A stretch of 64,000 nt of DNA, taken from positions 68,982,033-69,046,032 of the forward strand of contig OX485804.1 of the NCBI GenBank assembly GCA_950295325.1, read 5' to 3'. Both the position numbers and the translations under genes were made by a program. Of the stretch, positions 23,136-33,320 are shown piece by piece. The notes beneath the pieces were generated by a model. The model was not told the DNA's origin. It saw only the letters and a program-made list of their open reading frames with translations, and ran no database searches. Position 1 is the stretch's first letter, and each line of letters starts with the position of its first letter. The stretch comes from Polytrichum commune (lineage: Eukaryota; Streptophyta; Polytrichopsida; Polytrichales; Polytrichaceae).

Positions 23136-26100
23136 TTAAGTTTTTTTCAAACATGTCAAAGCTCCAAATCCTTCTGGCACGTGCTTCAAAGCTTGACATT
23201 TTGAAAAATTGAGTTCCTCCAAGGCTATGAGGTTGCTCAATCCAGAGGGAAACTCTTCCAAAGCCTCACACTCTGACATAGTAAGTTTCTTCAAACAAGT
23301 CAACGTTCCAAATCCTTCTGGCATGTGTTTTAAAGCTCGACATTTTGAGAAATTGAGTTCTTCCAAGGCTATGAGGTTGCTTAGTCCTGATGGAAACACT
23401 TCCAAAGCCTCACACTCCGACATGTCAAGTTTCTTCAAACATGTCAACGTTCCAAATCCTTCCGGCACATCCTTCAAAGCTCGACATTTTGAGAAATCGA
23501 GTTCTTCCAAGGCTATGAGGTTGCTCAATCCCGAGGGAAACACTTCCAAAGCCTTACACTCAAACATCTTAAGTTTTTTCAAACATGTCAATGCTCCAAA
23601 TCCTTCCGCCACGTATTTCAAAGCTCGACATTTTGAAAAATTAAGTTCTTCCATAGCTATAAGGTTGCTTAGTCCATACGGAAACACTCCCAAAGCCTCA
23701 CACTTCCACATTATAAGTTTCTTCAAGCATGTTAACGCTCCAAATCCTTCCGGCACGTGTTTCAAAACCTGACATTGATAAAACCACAATTCTTCCAAGG
23801 CTATGAGGTTGCTCAATCCCGAGGGAAACACTTCCAAAGCCCCACACTCAAACATCTTTAGTTTTTTTAAACATGTCAACGCACCAAATCCTTCTGGCAT
23901 GTATTTCAAAGCTCGACATCTTGAGAAATTGAGTTTCTCCAAGGCTACCAGGTTGTTCAATCCCGGAGGGAACACTTCCAAAGCCTCACACTCCGACATG
24001 CCAAGTTCTTTCAAACATGTCAACGTTCCAAATCCTTCCGGCACGTGTTTTAAAGTTCGACATCTTGAAAAATTGAGTTCCTCCAAGGCTATGAGGTTGC
24101 TTAGTCCACATGGAAAAACTTCCAAAGCGTCACACTTCCACATGATAAGTTTCTTCAAACATGTCAATGTTCCAAATCCTTCCGGAACGTGTTTCAAAAC
24201 TAGACATTGATAAAACCACAATTCTTCCAAGGCTATGAGGTTGCTCAATCCCGAGGGAAACACTTCCAAAGCCTCACATTCAAACATCTTAAGTTTTTTT
24301 AAACATGTCAACGCACCAAATCCTTCTGGCACGTATTTCAAAGCTCGACATCTTGAAAAATCGAGTTTCTCCAAGGCTATGAGCTTGTTCAATCCCGGAG
24401 GGAATACTTCCAAAGCCTCACACTCCGACATGCCAAGTTCTTTCAAACATGTCAACGTTCCAAATCCTTCCGGCACATACTTCAAAGCTCGACATTTTGA
24501 GAAATCGAGTTCCTTCAAGGATATGAGGTTGCTCAATCCCGAGGGAAACACTTCCAAAGCCTCACACTCCGACATGGTAAGTTTTTTCAAACATGTCAAC
24601 GCTCCAAATCCTTCCAACACATGTTTCAAAGCTCGACATTTTGAAAAATCGAGTTCTTCCATAGATATGAGGTTGCTTAGTCCACATGGAAACACTTCCA
24701 AAGCCTCACACTTCCACATGATAAGTTTCTTTAAACATGTCAATGCTCCAAATCCTTCCGGCACATGTTTCAAAGTGCGACATTGATCAAACCACAGTTC
24801 TCCCAAGGCTATGAGGTTGCTCAATCCCGAGGGAAACACTTCCAAAGCCTCACACTCAAACATCTTAAGTTTTTTTAAACATATCAATGCACCAAATCCT
24901 TCGGGCACGTGTTTCAAAGCTCGACATCTTGAGAAATCGAGTTTCTCCAAGGCTATGAACTTATTCAATCCCGGAGGGAACACTTCCAAAGCCTCACACT
25001 CCGACATGCCAAGTTCTTTCAAACATGTCAACGTTCCAAATCCTTCCGGCACATACTTCAAAGCTCGACATTTTGAGAAATTGAGTTCCTTCAAGGCTAT
25101 GAGGTTGCTCAATCCAGAGGGAAACTCTTCCAAACCATCGCACTCCCACATGATAAGTTTTGTCAAACATGTCAACATCCCAAATCCTTCCGGCATGTGT
25201 TTCAAAGCTCGACATTTTGAAAAATTGAGTTCCTCCAAGGCTATCAGGTTGGTTAGTCCACATGGAAACACTTCCAAAGCATCACACTTCCACATGATAA
25301 GTTTCTTCAAACATTTCACTGTTCCAAATCCTTCCGGCACGTGTTTCAAAGTGCGACATTGATAAAACCATAGTTCTTCCAAGGCTATGAGGTTGCTCAA
25401 TCCTGAGGGAAACACTTCCAAAGCCTCACACTCCCACATCTTAAGGTTTTTCAAACATGTCAACACTCCAAATCCTTCTGGCACGTGTTTTAAAGCTCGA
25501 CATCTTGAAAAATCGAGTTTCTCCAAGGCTACGAGGTTGTTGAATCCCGAAGGGAACACTTCCAAAGCCTCACACTCCCACATGAGAAGTGTTTTCAAAC
25601 ATGTTAACGCTCCAAATCCTTCAGGCACGTGTTTCAAAATTCGACATTTTGAGAAATCGAGTACTTCCAAGGCTATGAGGTTGTTTAATCCCGGGGGAAA
25701 CTCTTTCAAAGCCTCACACTCCCACATGAGAAGCATTTTCAAACATGTCAACGCACCAAATCCTTCTGGCACGTGTTCCAAAGCTCGACATTTTGATAAA
25801 TTGAGTTCCTCCAAGGCTTTCATGTTGCTCAATCCAGAGGGAAACATTTTCAAAGCCTCACACTTCCACATTATAAGTTTCTTCAAACATGTCAACGTTC
25901 CAAATCCTTCTGGCATGTGTTTTAAAGCTCGACATTTTGAGAAATCGAGTTCTTCCAAGGCTATGAGGTTGCTCAATCCCGAGGGAAACACTTCCAAAGC
26001 CTCACACTCCGACATGGTAAGTTTTTTCAAACATATTAACGCTCCAAATCCTTCTAGCACATGTTTCAAAGCTCGACATTTTGAAAAATCAAGTTCTTCC

Positions 26101-29100
26101 ATAGATATGAGGTTGCTTAGTCCACATGGAAACACTTCCAAAGCCTCACACTTCCACATGATAAGTTTCTTTAAACATGTCAATGCTCCAAATCCTTCCG
26201 GCACATGTTTCAAAACTCCACATTGATCAAACCACAGTTCTCCCAAGGCTATGAGGTTGCTCAATCCCGAGGGAAACACTTCCAAAGTCTCACACTCAAA
26301 CATCTTTAGTTTTTTTAAACATGTCAACGCACCAAATCCTTCTGGCACGTGTTTCAAAGCTCGACATCTTGAGAAATCGAGTTTCTCCAAGGCTATGAGC
26401 TTGTTCAATCCCGGAGGGAACACTTCCAAAGCCTCACACTCCGACATGCCAAGTTCTTTCAAACATGTCAACGTTCCAAATCCTTCCGGCACATCCTTCA
26501 AAACTCGACATTTTGAGAAATCAAGTTCTTTCAAGGCTATGAGGTTGCTCAATCCAGAGGGAAACTCTTCCAAACCATCGCACTCCCACATGATAAGTTT
26601 CTTTAAACATGTTAATGGTCCAAATCCCTCTAGCACTTGTTTCAAAGCTCGACATCGATAAAACCACAGTTCCTCCAAGGCTATAAGTTTGTTCAATCCC
26701 GAGGGGAATTCTTCCAAAGCCTCACATTCGCACATGAGAAGCGTTTTTAAACATGTCAACATTCCAAATCCTTCTGGCACGTATTTCAAAGCTCGACATT
26801 TTGAAAAATTGAGTTCCTCCAAGGCTATTAGGTTGTTCAATCCCGGGGGAAACTCTTCCAAAGCCTCACACTCCAACATGATAAGTGTTTTCAAACATGT
26901 TAACGCTCCAAATCCTTCCGGCACGTGTTTCAAAATTTGACATTTTGAAAAATCGAGTTCTTCCAAGGCTATGAGGTTGTTTAATCCCGGGGGAAACTCT
27001 TCCAAAGCCTCACACTCCCACATGAGAAGTGTTTTCAAACATGTTAACGCTCCAAATCCTTCCGGCACGTGTTTCAAAATTCGACATTTTGAAAAATCGA
27101 GTACTTCCAAGGCTATGAGGTTGTTTAATCCCGGGGGAAACTCTTCCAAAGCCTCACACTCCCACATGAAAAGTGTTTTCAAACATGTCAACGCACCCAA
27201 TCCTTCTGGCACGTGTTTCAAAGCTCGACATCTTGAAAAATCGAGTTTCTCCAAGGCTATGAGGTTGTTCAATCCCGGAGGGAACACTTCCAAAGCCTCA
27301 CACTCCCACATGATAAGTCTTTTCAAACATGTCAACGCTCCAAATCCTTCCGGCACGTGTTTCAAAGCTCGACATCGATAAAACCAGAGTTCTTCCAAGG
27401 CTATGAGGTTGCTTAGTCCAAAGGGAAACACTTCCAAAGCCTCACATTCAAACATCTTAAGTTTCTTCAAGCATGTCAACGCTCCAAATCCTTCCGGCAT
27501 GTATCTCAAAGCTCGACATTTTGAAAAATCGAGTTTCTCCAAGGCTATGAGGTTGCTTAGTCCTGATGGAAACACTTCCAAAGCCTCACACTCCGACATG
27601 TCAAGTTTCTTCAAACATGTCAACGTTCCAAATCCTTCTGGCACATGTTTCAAAGCTCGACATTTTGAGAAATTGAGTTCTTCCAGAGCTATAAGGTTGC
27701 TTAGTCCACATGGAAACACTTCCAAAGCCTCACACTTCCACATGATAAGTTTCTTTAGACATGTCAATGCTCTGAATCCTTCCGGCACGTGTTTCAAAGC
27801 TCGACATCGATAAAACCAGAGTTCTTTCAACGCTATGAGGTTGCTTAGTCCAAAGGGAAACACTTCCAAAGCCTCACACTCAAACATCTTAAGTTTCTTC
27901 AAGCATGTCGACGCTCCAAATCCTTCTGGCACGTGTTTCAATGCTCGACATTTTGAGAAATCGACTTCTTCCAATGCCATGAGGTTGTTCAATCCATGGG
28001 GAAACACTTCCAAAGTCTTACACTCGCATATCTTAAGTTTCTTCAAACATGTCAACGCTCCGAATCCTTCCGGCACATGTTTTAAAACTCGACATTTTGA
28101 GAAATCAAATTCCTCCAAAGCTATGAGGTTGGTCAATCCAGAGGGAAATTCTTCCAAAGCGTCACACTCCCACATGATGAGTTTCTTCAAACATATCAAC
28201 TTTCCAAATCCTTCTGGGACATGTTTCAAACCTCGACATTGATAAAACCACAGTTCTTCCAAGGCTATGAGGTTGCTCAATCCAGAAGGAAATATTTCCA
28301 AAGCCTCACACTCCCACATGAGAAGTTTCTTCAAACATGTCAATGCTCCAAATCCTTCCGGCACGTATTTCAAAGCTCGACATTTTGAAAAATCGAGTTT
28401 TTCTAAGGCTATGAGGTTGTTCAGTCCCGGGGGAAACTCTTCCAGAGCTTCACACTCCGACATGGCAAGATCTTTCAAATTACTCAACATTCCAAATCCT
28501 TCCGGAACGTGTTTCAAAGCTCGACATTTTGAAAAATCGAGTTTCTCTAAGGATATGAGGTTGTTCAGTCCCGGGGGAAACTCTTCTAGAGCTTCACACT
28601 CCGACATGGCAAGATCTTTCAAATTACTTAACATTCCAAATCCTTCCGGAACGTGTTTCAAAGCTCGACATTGTGAAAAATTGAGTTCCTCCAAGGCTAT
28701 GAGGTTGTTCAAGCCCGGGGGAAACTCTTCCAAAGCCTCACATTCCCACATGATAAGTTTTTTCAAACATGTCAATGCTCCAAATCCTTCTGGCACGTGT
28801 TTCAAAACTCGACATTGATAAAACAAGAGTTCCTCCAAGGCTATGAGGTTGCTCAAACTAGAGGGAAACACTTCCAAAGCCTCACACTCCCTCATGCCAA
28901 GTTTTTTCAAACATGTCAATGTTCCAAATCCTTCCGGCATGTGTTTCAAAGCTCGACATTTTGAAAAATTGAGTTCCTCCAAAGTAGTGACATTGTTCAA
29001 TCCAGAGGGAAACACTTCCAAAGCCTCACACTCAAACATCTTAAGTTTCTTCAAACATGTCAATGTTCCAAATCCTTCCGGGACGTGTTTCAAAGCTCGA

Positions 29101-29430
29101 CATTTTGAGAAATTGAGTTCCTCCAAGGCTACGAGGTTGCTCAATCCAGAGGGGAACTCTTCTAAAGCCTCACAGTCGCACATGAGAAGTGTTTTCAAAC
29201 ATGTCAACGCTCCAAATCCTTCCGGCACGTGTTTCAAAGCTGGACATCGATAAAACCAAAGTTCCTCCAAGGCTATGAGATTGCTCAATCCAGAGGGAAA
29301 CACTTCCAAAGCTTCACACTCCCACATCTCAAGTTTTTTCAAACATGTCAACCTTCCAAATCCTTCCGGCACGTGTTTCAAAGCTCGACATTTAGAAAAC
29401 TTGAGTTCCTCCAAGGCTATGAGGCTACTT
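22010..29430. repeat. 144-bp coding tandem repeat array with higher-order structure
   Basis: Unit starts recur at multiples of 144 bp. The variant encoding LWFYQCR-type residues lies at 23776, 24208, 24784, 25360, 26224, 26656, 27376, 27808, 28240, 28816 and 29248, all separated by multiples of 144. The block at about 24480-25160 is nearly identical to the block exactly 1440 bp further on (25920-26600). Units at 28424 and 28568 are almost the same, including a rare LSNLKDLAMSE version. This pattern points to unequal crossing-over. Confidence 0.9.
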
Positions 29431-29828
29431 GAAATTTGAACAAAATTTTCAATGTTATCACAATTTATTAGTGATATGCCTTTGAGACAAGGAAACGTGA
29501 ACAAACCTGATGGACTAAAATCAAGAAAATCATAATTATAGATTTGTAAAACACACATTTGATGTAGAAAGGTTTGAGCAATGTTCCAAAAGTTGTTGGC
29601 GAAAGTCTTTTGTTGTTTAATAGACTTGTCATTTTCAAGTGAAAAGTGGATCTTCAACCATCGTAGTTGAATAGAATGCTTTAGAATATCACAAAGAACA
29701 TCCACATCATCACAATTTTGAACGCTCAATAATCGAAGGTTTGGCATATCTTTCATCGTAAAACTTCCTTCATATGTGGACTTATGTTCAAGCCTTTCAA
29801 ATGACATGCCTTGTACACGTTCTATACA
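23136..29828 (-). CDS. Receptor gene exon 3: giant LRR domain (2,230 aa)
   Basis: The exon starts after a TGCAG acceptor at 29829-29833, in phase with the NB-ARC exon. About 130 residues of ordinary, irregular LRR (for example MPNLRLLSVQNCDDVDVL) are followed by near-identical 48-residue units to the end. Each unit is two 24-residue LRRs: type 1 like LKKLKMWECEALEVFPSGL, type 2 like LEELDFSKCRALKHVPEGFG. From about 29430 to 23136 this is roughly 44 units, or 87 LRRs by arithmetic, far beyond the one to three dozen usual in plant NLRs. LRRs of NLRs sense ligands or control activation. The exon ends at a frameshift stop. The long plus-strand frames across it are antisense shadows. Confidence 0.85.
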   Translation of the reverse strand, partial: CIERVQGMSFERLEHKSTYEGSFTMKDMPNLRLLSVQNCDDVDVLCDILKHSIQLRWLKIHFSLENDKSIKQQKTFANNFWNIAQTFLHQMCVLQIYNYDFLDFSPSGLFTFPCLKGISLINCDNIENFVQISSSLIALEELKFSKCRALKHVPEGFGRLTCLKKLEMWECEALEVFPSGLSNLIALEELWFYRCPALKHVPEGFGALTCLKTLLMCDCEALEEFPSGLSNLVALEELNFSKCRALKHVPEGFGTLTCLKKLKMFECEALEVFPSGLNNVTTLEELNFSKCRALKHMPEGFGTLTCLKKLGMRECEALEVFPSSLSNLIALEELLFYQCRVLKHVPEGFGALTCLKKLIMWECEALEEFPPGLNNLIALEELNFSQCRALKHVPEGFGMLSNLKDLAMSECEALEEFPPGLNNLISLEKLDFSKCRALKHVPEGFGMLSNLKDLAMSECEALEEFPPGLNNLIALEKLDFSKCRALKYVPEGFGALTCLKKLLMWECEALEIFPSGLSNLIALEELWFYQCRGLKHVPEGFGKLICLKKLIMWECDALEEFPSGLTNLIALEEFDFSKCRVLKHVPEGFGALTCLKKLKICECKTLEVFPHGLNNLMALEEVDFSKCRALKHVPEGFGASTCLKKLKMFECEALEVFPFGLSNLIALKELWFYRCRALKHVPEGFRALTCLKKLIMWKCEALEVFPCGLSNLIALEELNFSKCRALKHVPEGFGTLTCLKKLDMSECEALEVFPSGLSNLIALEKLDFSKCRALRYMPEGFGALTCLKKLKMFECEALEVFPFGLSNLIALEELWFYRCRALKHVPEGFGALTCLKRLIMWECEALEVFPPGLNNLIALEKLDFSRCRALKHVPEGLGALTCLKTLFMWECEALEEFPPGLNNLIALEVLDFSKCRILKHVPEGFGALTCLKTLLMWECEALEEFPPGLNNLIALEELDFSKCQILKHVPEGFGALTCLKTLIMLECEALEEFPPGLNNLIALEELNFSKCRALKYVPEGFGMLTCLKTLLMCECEALEEFPSGLNKLIALEELWFYRCRALKQVLEGFGPLTCLKKLIMWECDGLEEFPSGLSNLIALKELDFSKCRVLKDVPEGFGTLTCLKELGMSECEALEVFPPGLNKLIALEKLDFSRCRALKHVPEGFGALTCLKKLKMFECETLEVFPSGLSNLIALGELWFDQCGVLKHVPEGFGALTCLKKLIMWKCEALEVFPCGLSNLISMEELDFSKCRALKHVLEGFGALICLKKLTMSECEALEVFPSGLSNLIALEELDFSKCRALKHMPEGFGTLTCLKKLIMWKCEALKMFPSGLSNMKALEELNLSKCRALEHVPEGFGALTCLKMLLMWECEALKEFPPGLNNLIALEVLDFSKCRILKHVPEGFGALTCLKTLLMWECEALEVFPSGFNNLVALEKLDFSRCRALKHVPEGFGVLTCLKNLKMWECEALEVFPSGLSNLIALEELWFYQCRTLKHVPEGFGTVKCLKKLIMWKCDALEVFPCGLTNLIALEELNFSKCRALKHMPEGFGMLTCLTKLIMWECDGLEEFPSGLSNLIALKELNFSKCRALKYVPEGFGTLTCLKELGMSECEALEVFPPGLNKFIALEKLDFSRCRALKHVPEGFGALICLKKLKMFECEALEVFPSGLSNLIALGELWFDQCRTLKHVPEGFGALTCLKKLIMWKCEALEVFPCGLSNLISMEELDFSKCRALKHVLEGFGALTCLKKLTMSECEALEVFPSGLSNLISLKELDFSKCRALKYVPEGFGTLTCLKELGMSECEALEVFPPGLNKLIALEKLDFSRCRALKYVPEGFGALTCLKKLKMFECEALEVFPSGLSNLIALEELWFYQCLVLKHVPEGFGTLTCLKKLIMWKCDALEVFPCGLSNLIALEELNFSRCRTLKHVPEGFGTLTCLKELGMSECEALEVFPPGLNNLVALEKLNFSRCRALKYMPEGFGALTCLKKLKMFECGALEVFPSGLSNLIALEELWFYQCQVLKHVPEGFGALTCLKKLIMWKCEALGVFPYGLSNLIAMEELNFSKCRALKYVAEGFGALTCLKKLKMFECKALEVFPSGLSNLIALEELDFSKCRALKDVPEGFGTLTCLKKLDMSECEALEVFPSGLSNLIALEELNFSKCRALKHMPEGFGTLTCLKKLTMSECEALEEFPSGLSNLIALEELNFSKCQALKHVPEGFGALTCLKKT

Positions 29829-30405
29829 CTGCATGCACAAACAAATGACATGTTACAAATCAATATTTCAAATAATTCATGCAAGTTTGTTTCAATTTCT
29901 TAATTTGTTTTTGGACTTAAGCATGATGATGTTGACAAAACAACTAGTTACACATTCAATCAACATCTATTGGACAAAAAATCCAAAAATGTTTAAATAC
30001 CTTGAATAGCTTTGATATATCATCAAGCTTTATTTGTATAGTGGGGGGGGGGGTCATTAACCTATATCTACTTGCAAAATATACTCAGAAGAAGATGTTA
30101 CACTTGATTGAATCCTACTTCTACACTCGAGTTTTTTTGTTACAAACTTCATACGGTTTATGTACTCTTTTTCAGAGATTTATGAATTTGATACTACAAT
30201 GATTGTATTGAAAGACTATTATATTGATCAATATGTTGGATAATAATTTGTAATGGAACATGGAGAACTTTGGTCATGGATACTTTCCAATTTTCTCTAG
30301 AACGATCAAGAATGGTTTTTTTCACAATGTTTGCATCCTAACTTGTAGAATAATTTGATTCTTCTATAGTGGAAAGCAAAGGGTTGTGTTTTGAATGATA
30401 CTAAC
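29829..30405 (-). other. Intron 2 of the receptor gene
   Basis: 577 bp, GT...AG, phase 0. It holds a run of eleven G at 30043-30053 on the plus strand. No other feature was seen. Confidence 0.8.
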
Positions 30406-31464
30406 CTTTTGCTTACAATGGTCGGTGAATGTTCCCAAACAAAAATTCATAAGTCGAGTTTCTTCAAAATCTCCCAATTTTGCAAGCATACGACCCATGG
30501 TACACAATTGATCATGAATTTTCAAGAATCCATCACCTTGCATTGTCACGAGTGACTTGCTAATTAAAATTTTCAAGGTTTTTTGGGCAATGTTGGCATC
30601 AAGATTGGACATCCTAATTATGTCGTCCCCCCAAAAATAAAAACTCGGAAGGTATGGATCTAGCTGGTTGAAAAAACAAGAGATGTCAATAAACATGTTT
30701 TTTTCTCTATCGCCTAGTTCATCAAAGCTGATCCTCAATGTCTCCCATATTAGTTCATTTGGACTTCCATCATGTCTAGCCTTCAACAATCTATGCAACA
30801 TTCTCTCCCATATTCGTAATCGCCTCTCCCCATGCATGCATTTGCCCATTACCTCCAAACTCAATGGAAGCCCACTGCAAGCATTCACAATCTTCTCCGC
30901 TACATGTTTCAGATAAGGCTCGCATGATTGGTTGGTCCCAAAGGCATGCATGGAAAATAGTTCCATAGCTTTATCACCCTCAAGGGTCTTCACGTTTATG
31001 ATGCCGGCCTTGGGTATGTATTGTCCAAAAGATTGCCAATCACGAGAGCTTGCAATCAACTTATTGCCATTTACATCTTTGAATATGTGATCGCCTAATA
31101 ATTGATGTAAGTCAATTTGTTCGCTCACGTTGTCTATTACAATAAGAATGTTCTTTGTTTTGCAAATATGTTCCATCGCTATTCTTACTTCGATCAATTT
31201 CTTCACTTGAGGTACCTCTTGTAAATCTTCCAACTTATGCTTGAATATGACAGTACATTCATCACCCTTGAAGTCACCTACAAAGAATGTCCCTTCAAAT
31301 TGATGGGAGATATGTACACTTAGAGCATTGGCCAATGTTGATTTGCCGATTCCTCCCATGCCAACAATCCCCAAACTACCAATTTTTTGCAATTGCCTTT
31401 CGAGTTGAAGTATTTGGTCTTTGATACCAATCAATCTCTTAGATCCATTCGTGGTATTATTGAC
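30406..31464 (-). CDS. Receptor gene exon 2: NB-ARC domain (353 codons)
   Basis: It is bounded by a TGTAG acceptor and a GTTAGT donor, both phase 0. The motifs are in standard order: P-loop GMGGIGKSTLA, kinase-2 ILIVIDNVSE, RNBS-B KLIASSRDW, GLPL as CSGLPLSLEVMG, RNBS-D MFIDISCFF, and MHD in the variant form KIHDQL. NB-ARC modules act as ADP/ATP switches in plant NLR immune receptors. All nucleotide-binding residues expected for activity appear to be present, and no stops occur in this exon. Confidence 0.92.
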
Positions 31465-31631
31465 CTACAAGAATTTCAACATCCAATCTTAGTTTAATAA
31501 CAAATTACATGTCGGATCATAACATTTTCAAACTATCCCAAAGATTCAATATCATTGATCTCCCTTACAATGAAATATGATTTGCATACTATATTTGACA
31601 ATGAACAACATAATATCAACAACACAATTAC

Positions 31632-33320
31632 CTTATCATGAATTTGATGCAATGCTGGGTCGTTGCGTGTATCTTGACGTGGACTACCGTATTCTCCAAT
31701 TTTGGGCATGAATCGTAACCATGAGCTAAGGGCCAAAATAACTTGCCACAATAAGACTACTTGACAAAAGGCATTGTAGATTAATCCCATGAAGTTGGTC
31801 CACCATTGCTTGGGATTCATCAACAAATCGTAGCTCCATGATGGTTCGTTATGTTGAAGTATCTCATCCATAGAGATTACATTCTTGCACTTTGCACTCT
31901 TCAACAACCTTAATGTATTGCAAATTTCAAGGAATGTGGGCCTCTCTGTTGGATCCAAAGACCAACAGTCATGTATTAATGACTTCAATTCCTTTGAGCA
32001 ATTTTCTGGTAGCTTTGGTCTCTTGCCATCATGTATTAACTTCAAATATTCATCATTGCGTGAAATCGCACCAAAAGGTTTTCCCCCTGTAAGAATTTCA
32101 AAACTCATCATGGCAAAACTAAATACATCAGTTTTGAATGCATTTACTTCCGATTTTCGATTTTCAAATGCCTCGGGTGCCATATACCGAAAGGTGCCAT
32201 AAGGAAATTGACCCGTGGGCACTTGTGGTGATTCTTTTACTTCAATTTTTGATATACCAAAATCAACCAACTTCACATGCACATATTCAAGGCGACCATC
32301 CGACTTTGAGACATCCATGGAAGTCACAACAACATTATCAGGCTTCAAATCACGATGTGCTACCTTCATATCATGAAGGTAGCACATGCCGCTTGCAATT
32401 TGTAACATAATATCCATTCAAACGGCTTCTGTGATTGAAGTTTTATTTGTGACCAATATTTTGCACAAATCCGACTTTCCGCGTTCCATGACTAATTCAA
32501 ATTTCTCAATTTCTTCATAAAAAAACCCACAACAAAAGAACTTGATAATATTTGGATGATTTAATCCCCCCAATATACTTGCTTCTTTCCATAAAACTCT
32601 CTTGTGTTCAAGGCCTGCAACTTCCATCACCTTTGTCGCACTCTCAATGCCTACCCACCTAGTAGGTAGTACAACACATCCAGATGAGCCTGTTTTACCC
32701 AAAGGAATACCCAACCTTCCTGAAGCCTTAGAATGTGGATAATCATAAGGGAAAACAATTTTATCCAATTCTTCACCTCGAGCCAATTGTAGGCCTGTCA
32801 CTCGTCCCAATAGGTATTGTGCAAGTGCACGATCCTCAATTGTGTCAATTGTCAAATGCTCTGAGAGTCTTCTGTGTAGTGAATTCTCGTCCTCTTCAAC
32901 TTCATCAATAGATGCTGGATAGAATGTAAGACAACTTTGAGTTTGAAGAATATTTTGGCTTTGACCTCGATAACACATTCGAGATATGTCACACATTGTA
33001 TGGAAACAACATTCCAAGTCCAAGAGAAGCTCTCTAAAAGTCTCTTTGTTGTTTATTTCCAACACTGCACCGTGGCACCAATCTTCCTTGCAACATTCAT
33101 CAACCACGTTTTTTGCTTCGATCACAATCCGAACTAAATCTTGTTCAACTTCACCAAAGACATCCCTCTGGGAGCCTTTGTTGATCTTTCGAATTGCTTC
33201 CACACCCTTTCGGAAGTTTGCCACCAAATTGTTGCATTGGTTTTTATTCAACAAAATTGAACTTGACAATCTCATCATATCTTCCACGGTCTCCAAAGAT
33301 TTCTTCATGTTGTCTGACAT
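31632..33320 (-). CDS. Receptor gene exon 1: N-terminal helical region plus protein kinase, interrupted by one TGA
   Basis: ATG at 33320 opens a 563-codon exon ending in a GTAATT donor. Residues 1 to about 130 look helical and resemble the four-helix (HeLo/MLKL-N-like) domain of some plant kinases; this is inference. The kinase follows: glycine loop GKTGSSGCV, lysine in SATKVM, HRDLKPDN, DFGISK, APE as MAPEAF, and DVFSF. An in-frame TGA (32420-32418) lies just before the helix leading to HRD, within a TGAATG that looks like a 6-base insertion relative to the expected EAVDIMLQIASG. Without readthrough only the first 300 residues form, unless translation restarts at the adjacent ATG. With exons 2 and 3 the full reading frame is 3,146 codons. 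The kinase-NB-ARC-LRR order (PNL class) is known from mosses. Confidence 0.88.

Noticed and set aside
23209-29253. Long plus-strand ORFs (up to 279 aa) across the LRR array
   Set aside because: They are antisense to the LRR exon. The 144-bp unit is a multiple of three and its antisense frame happens to lack stops, so the frame repeats without being a gene.
22010-29430. CRISPR-like regular repeats
   Set aside because: The repeats are contiguous 144-bp coding units without spacers and encode LRRs.
32418-32420. Selenocysteine codon in the kinase
   Set aside because: Land plants lack selenoprotein decoding, and the TGA lies in an apparent 6-base insertion.
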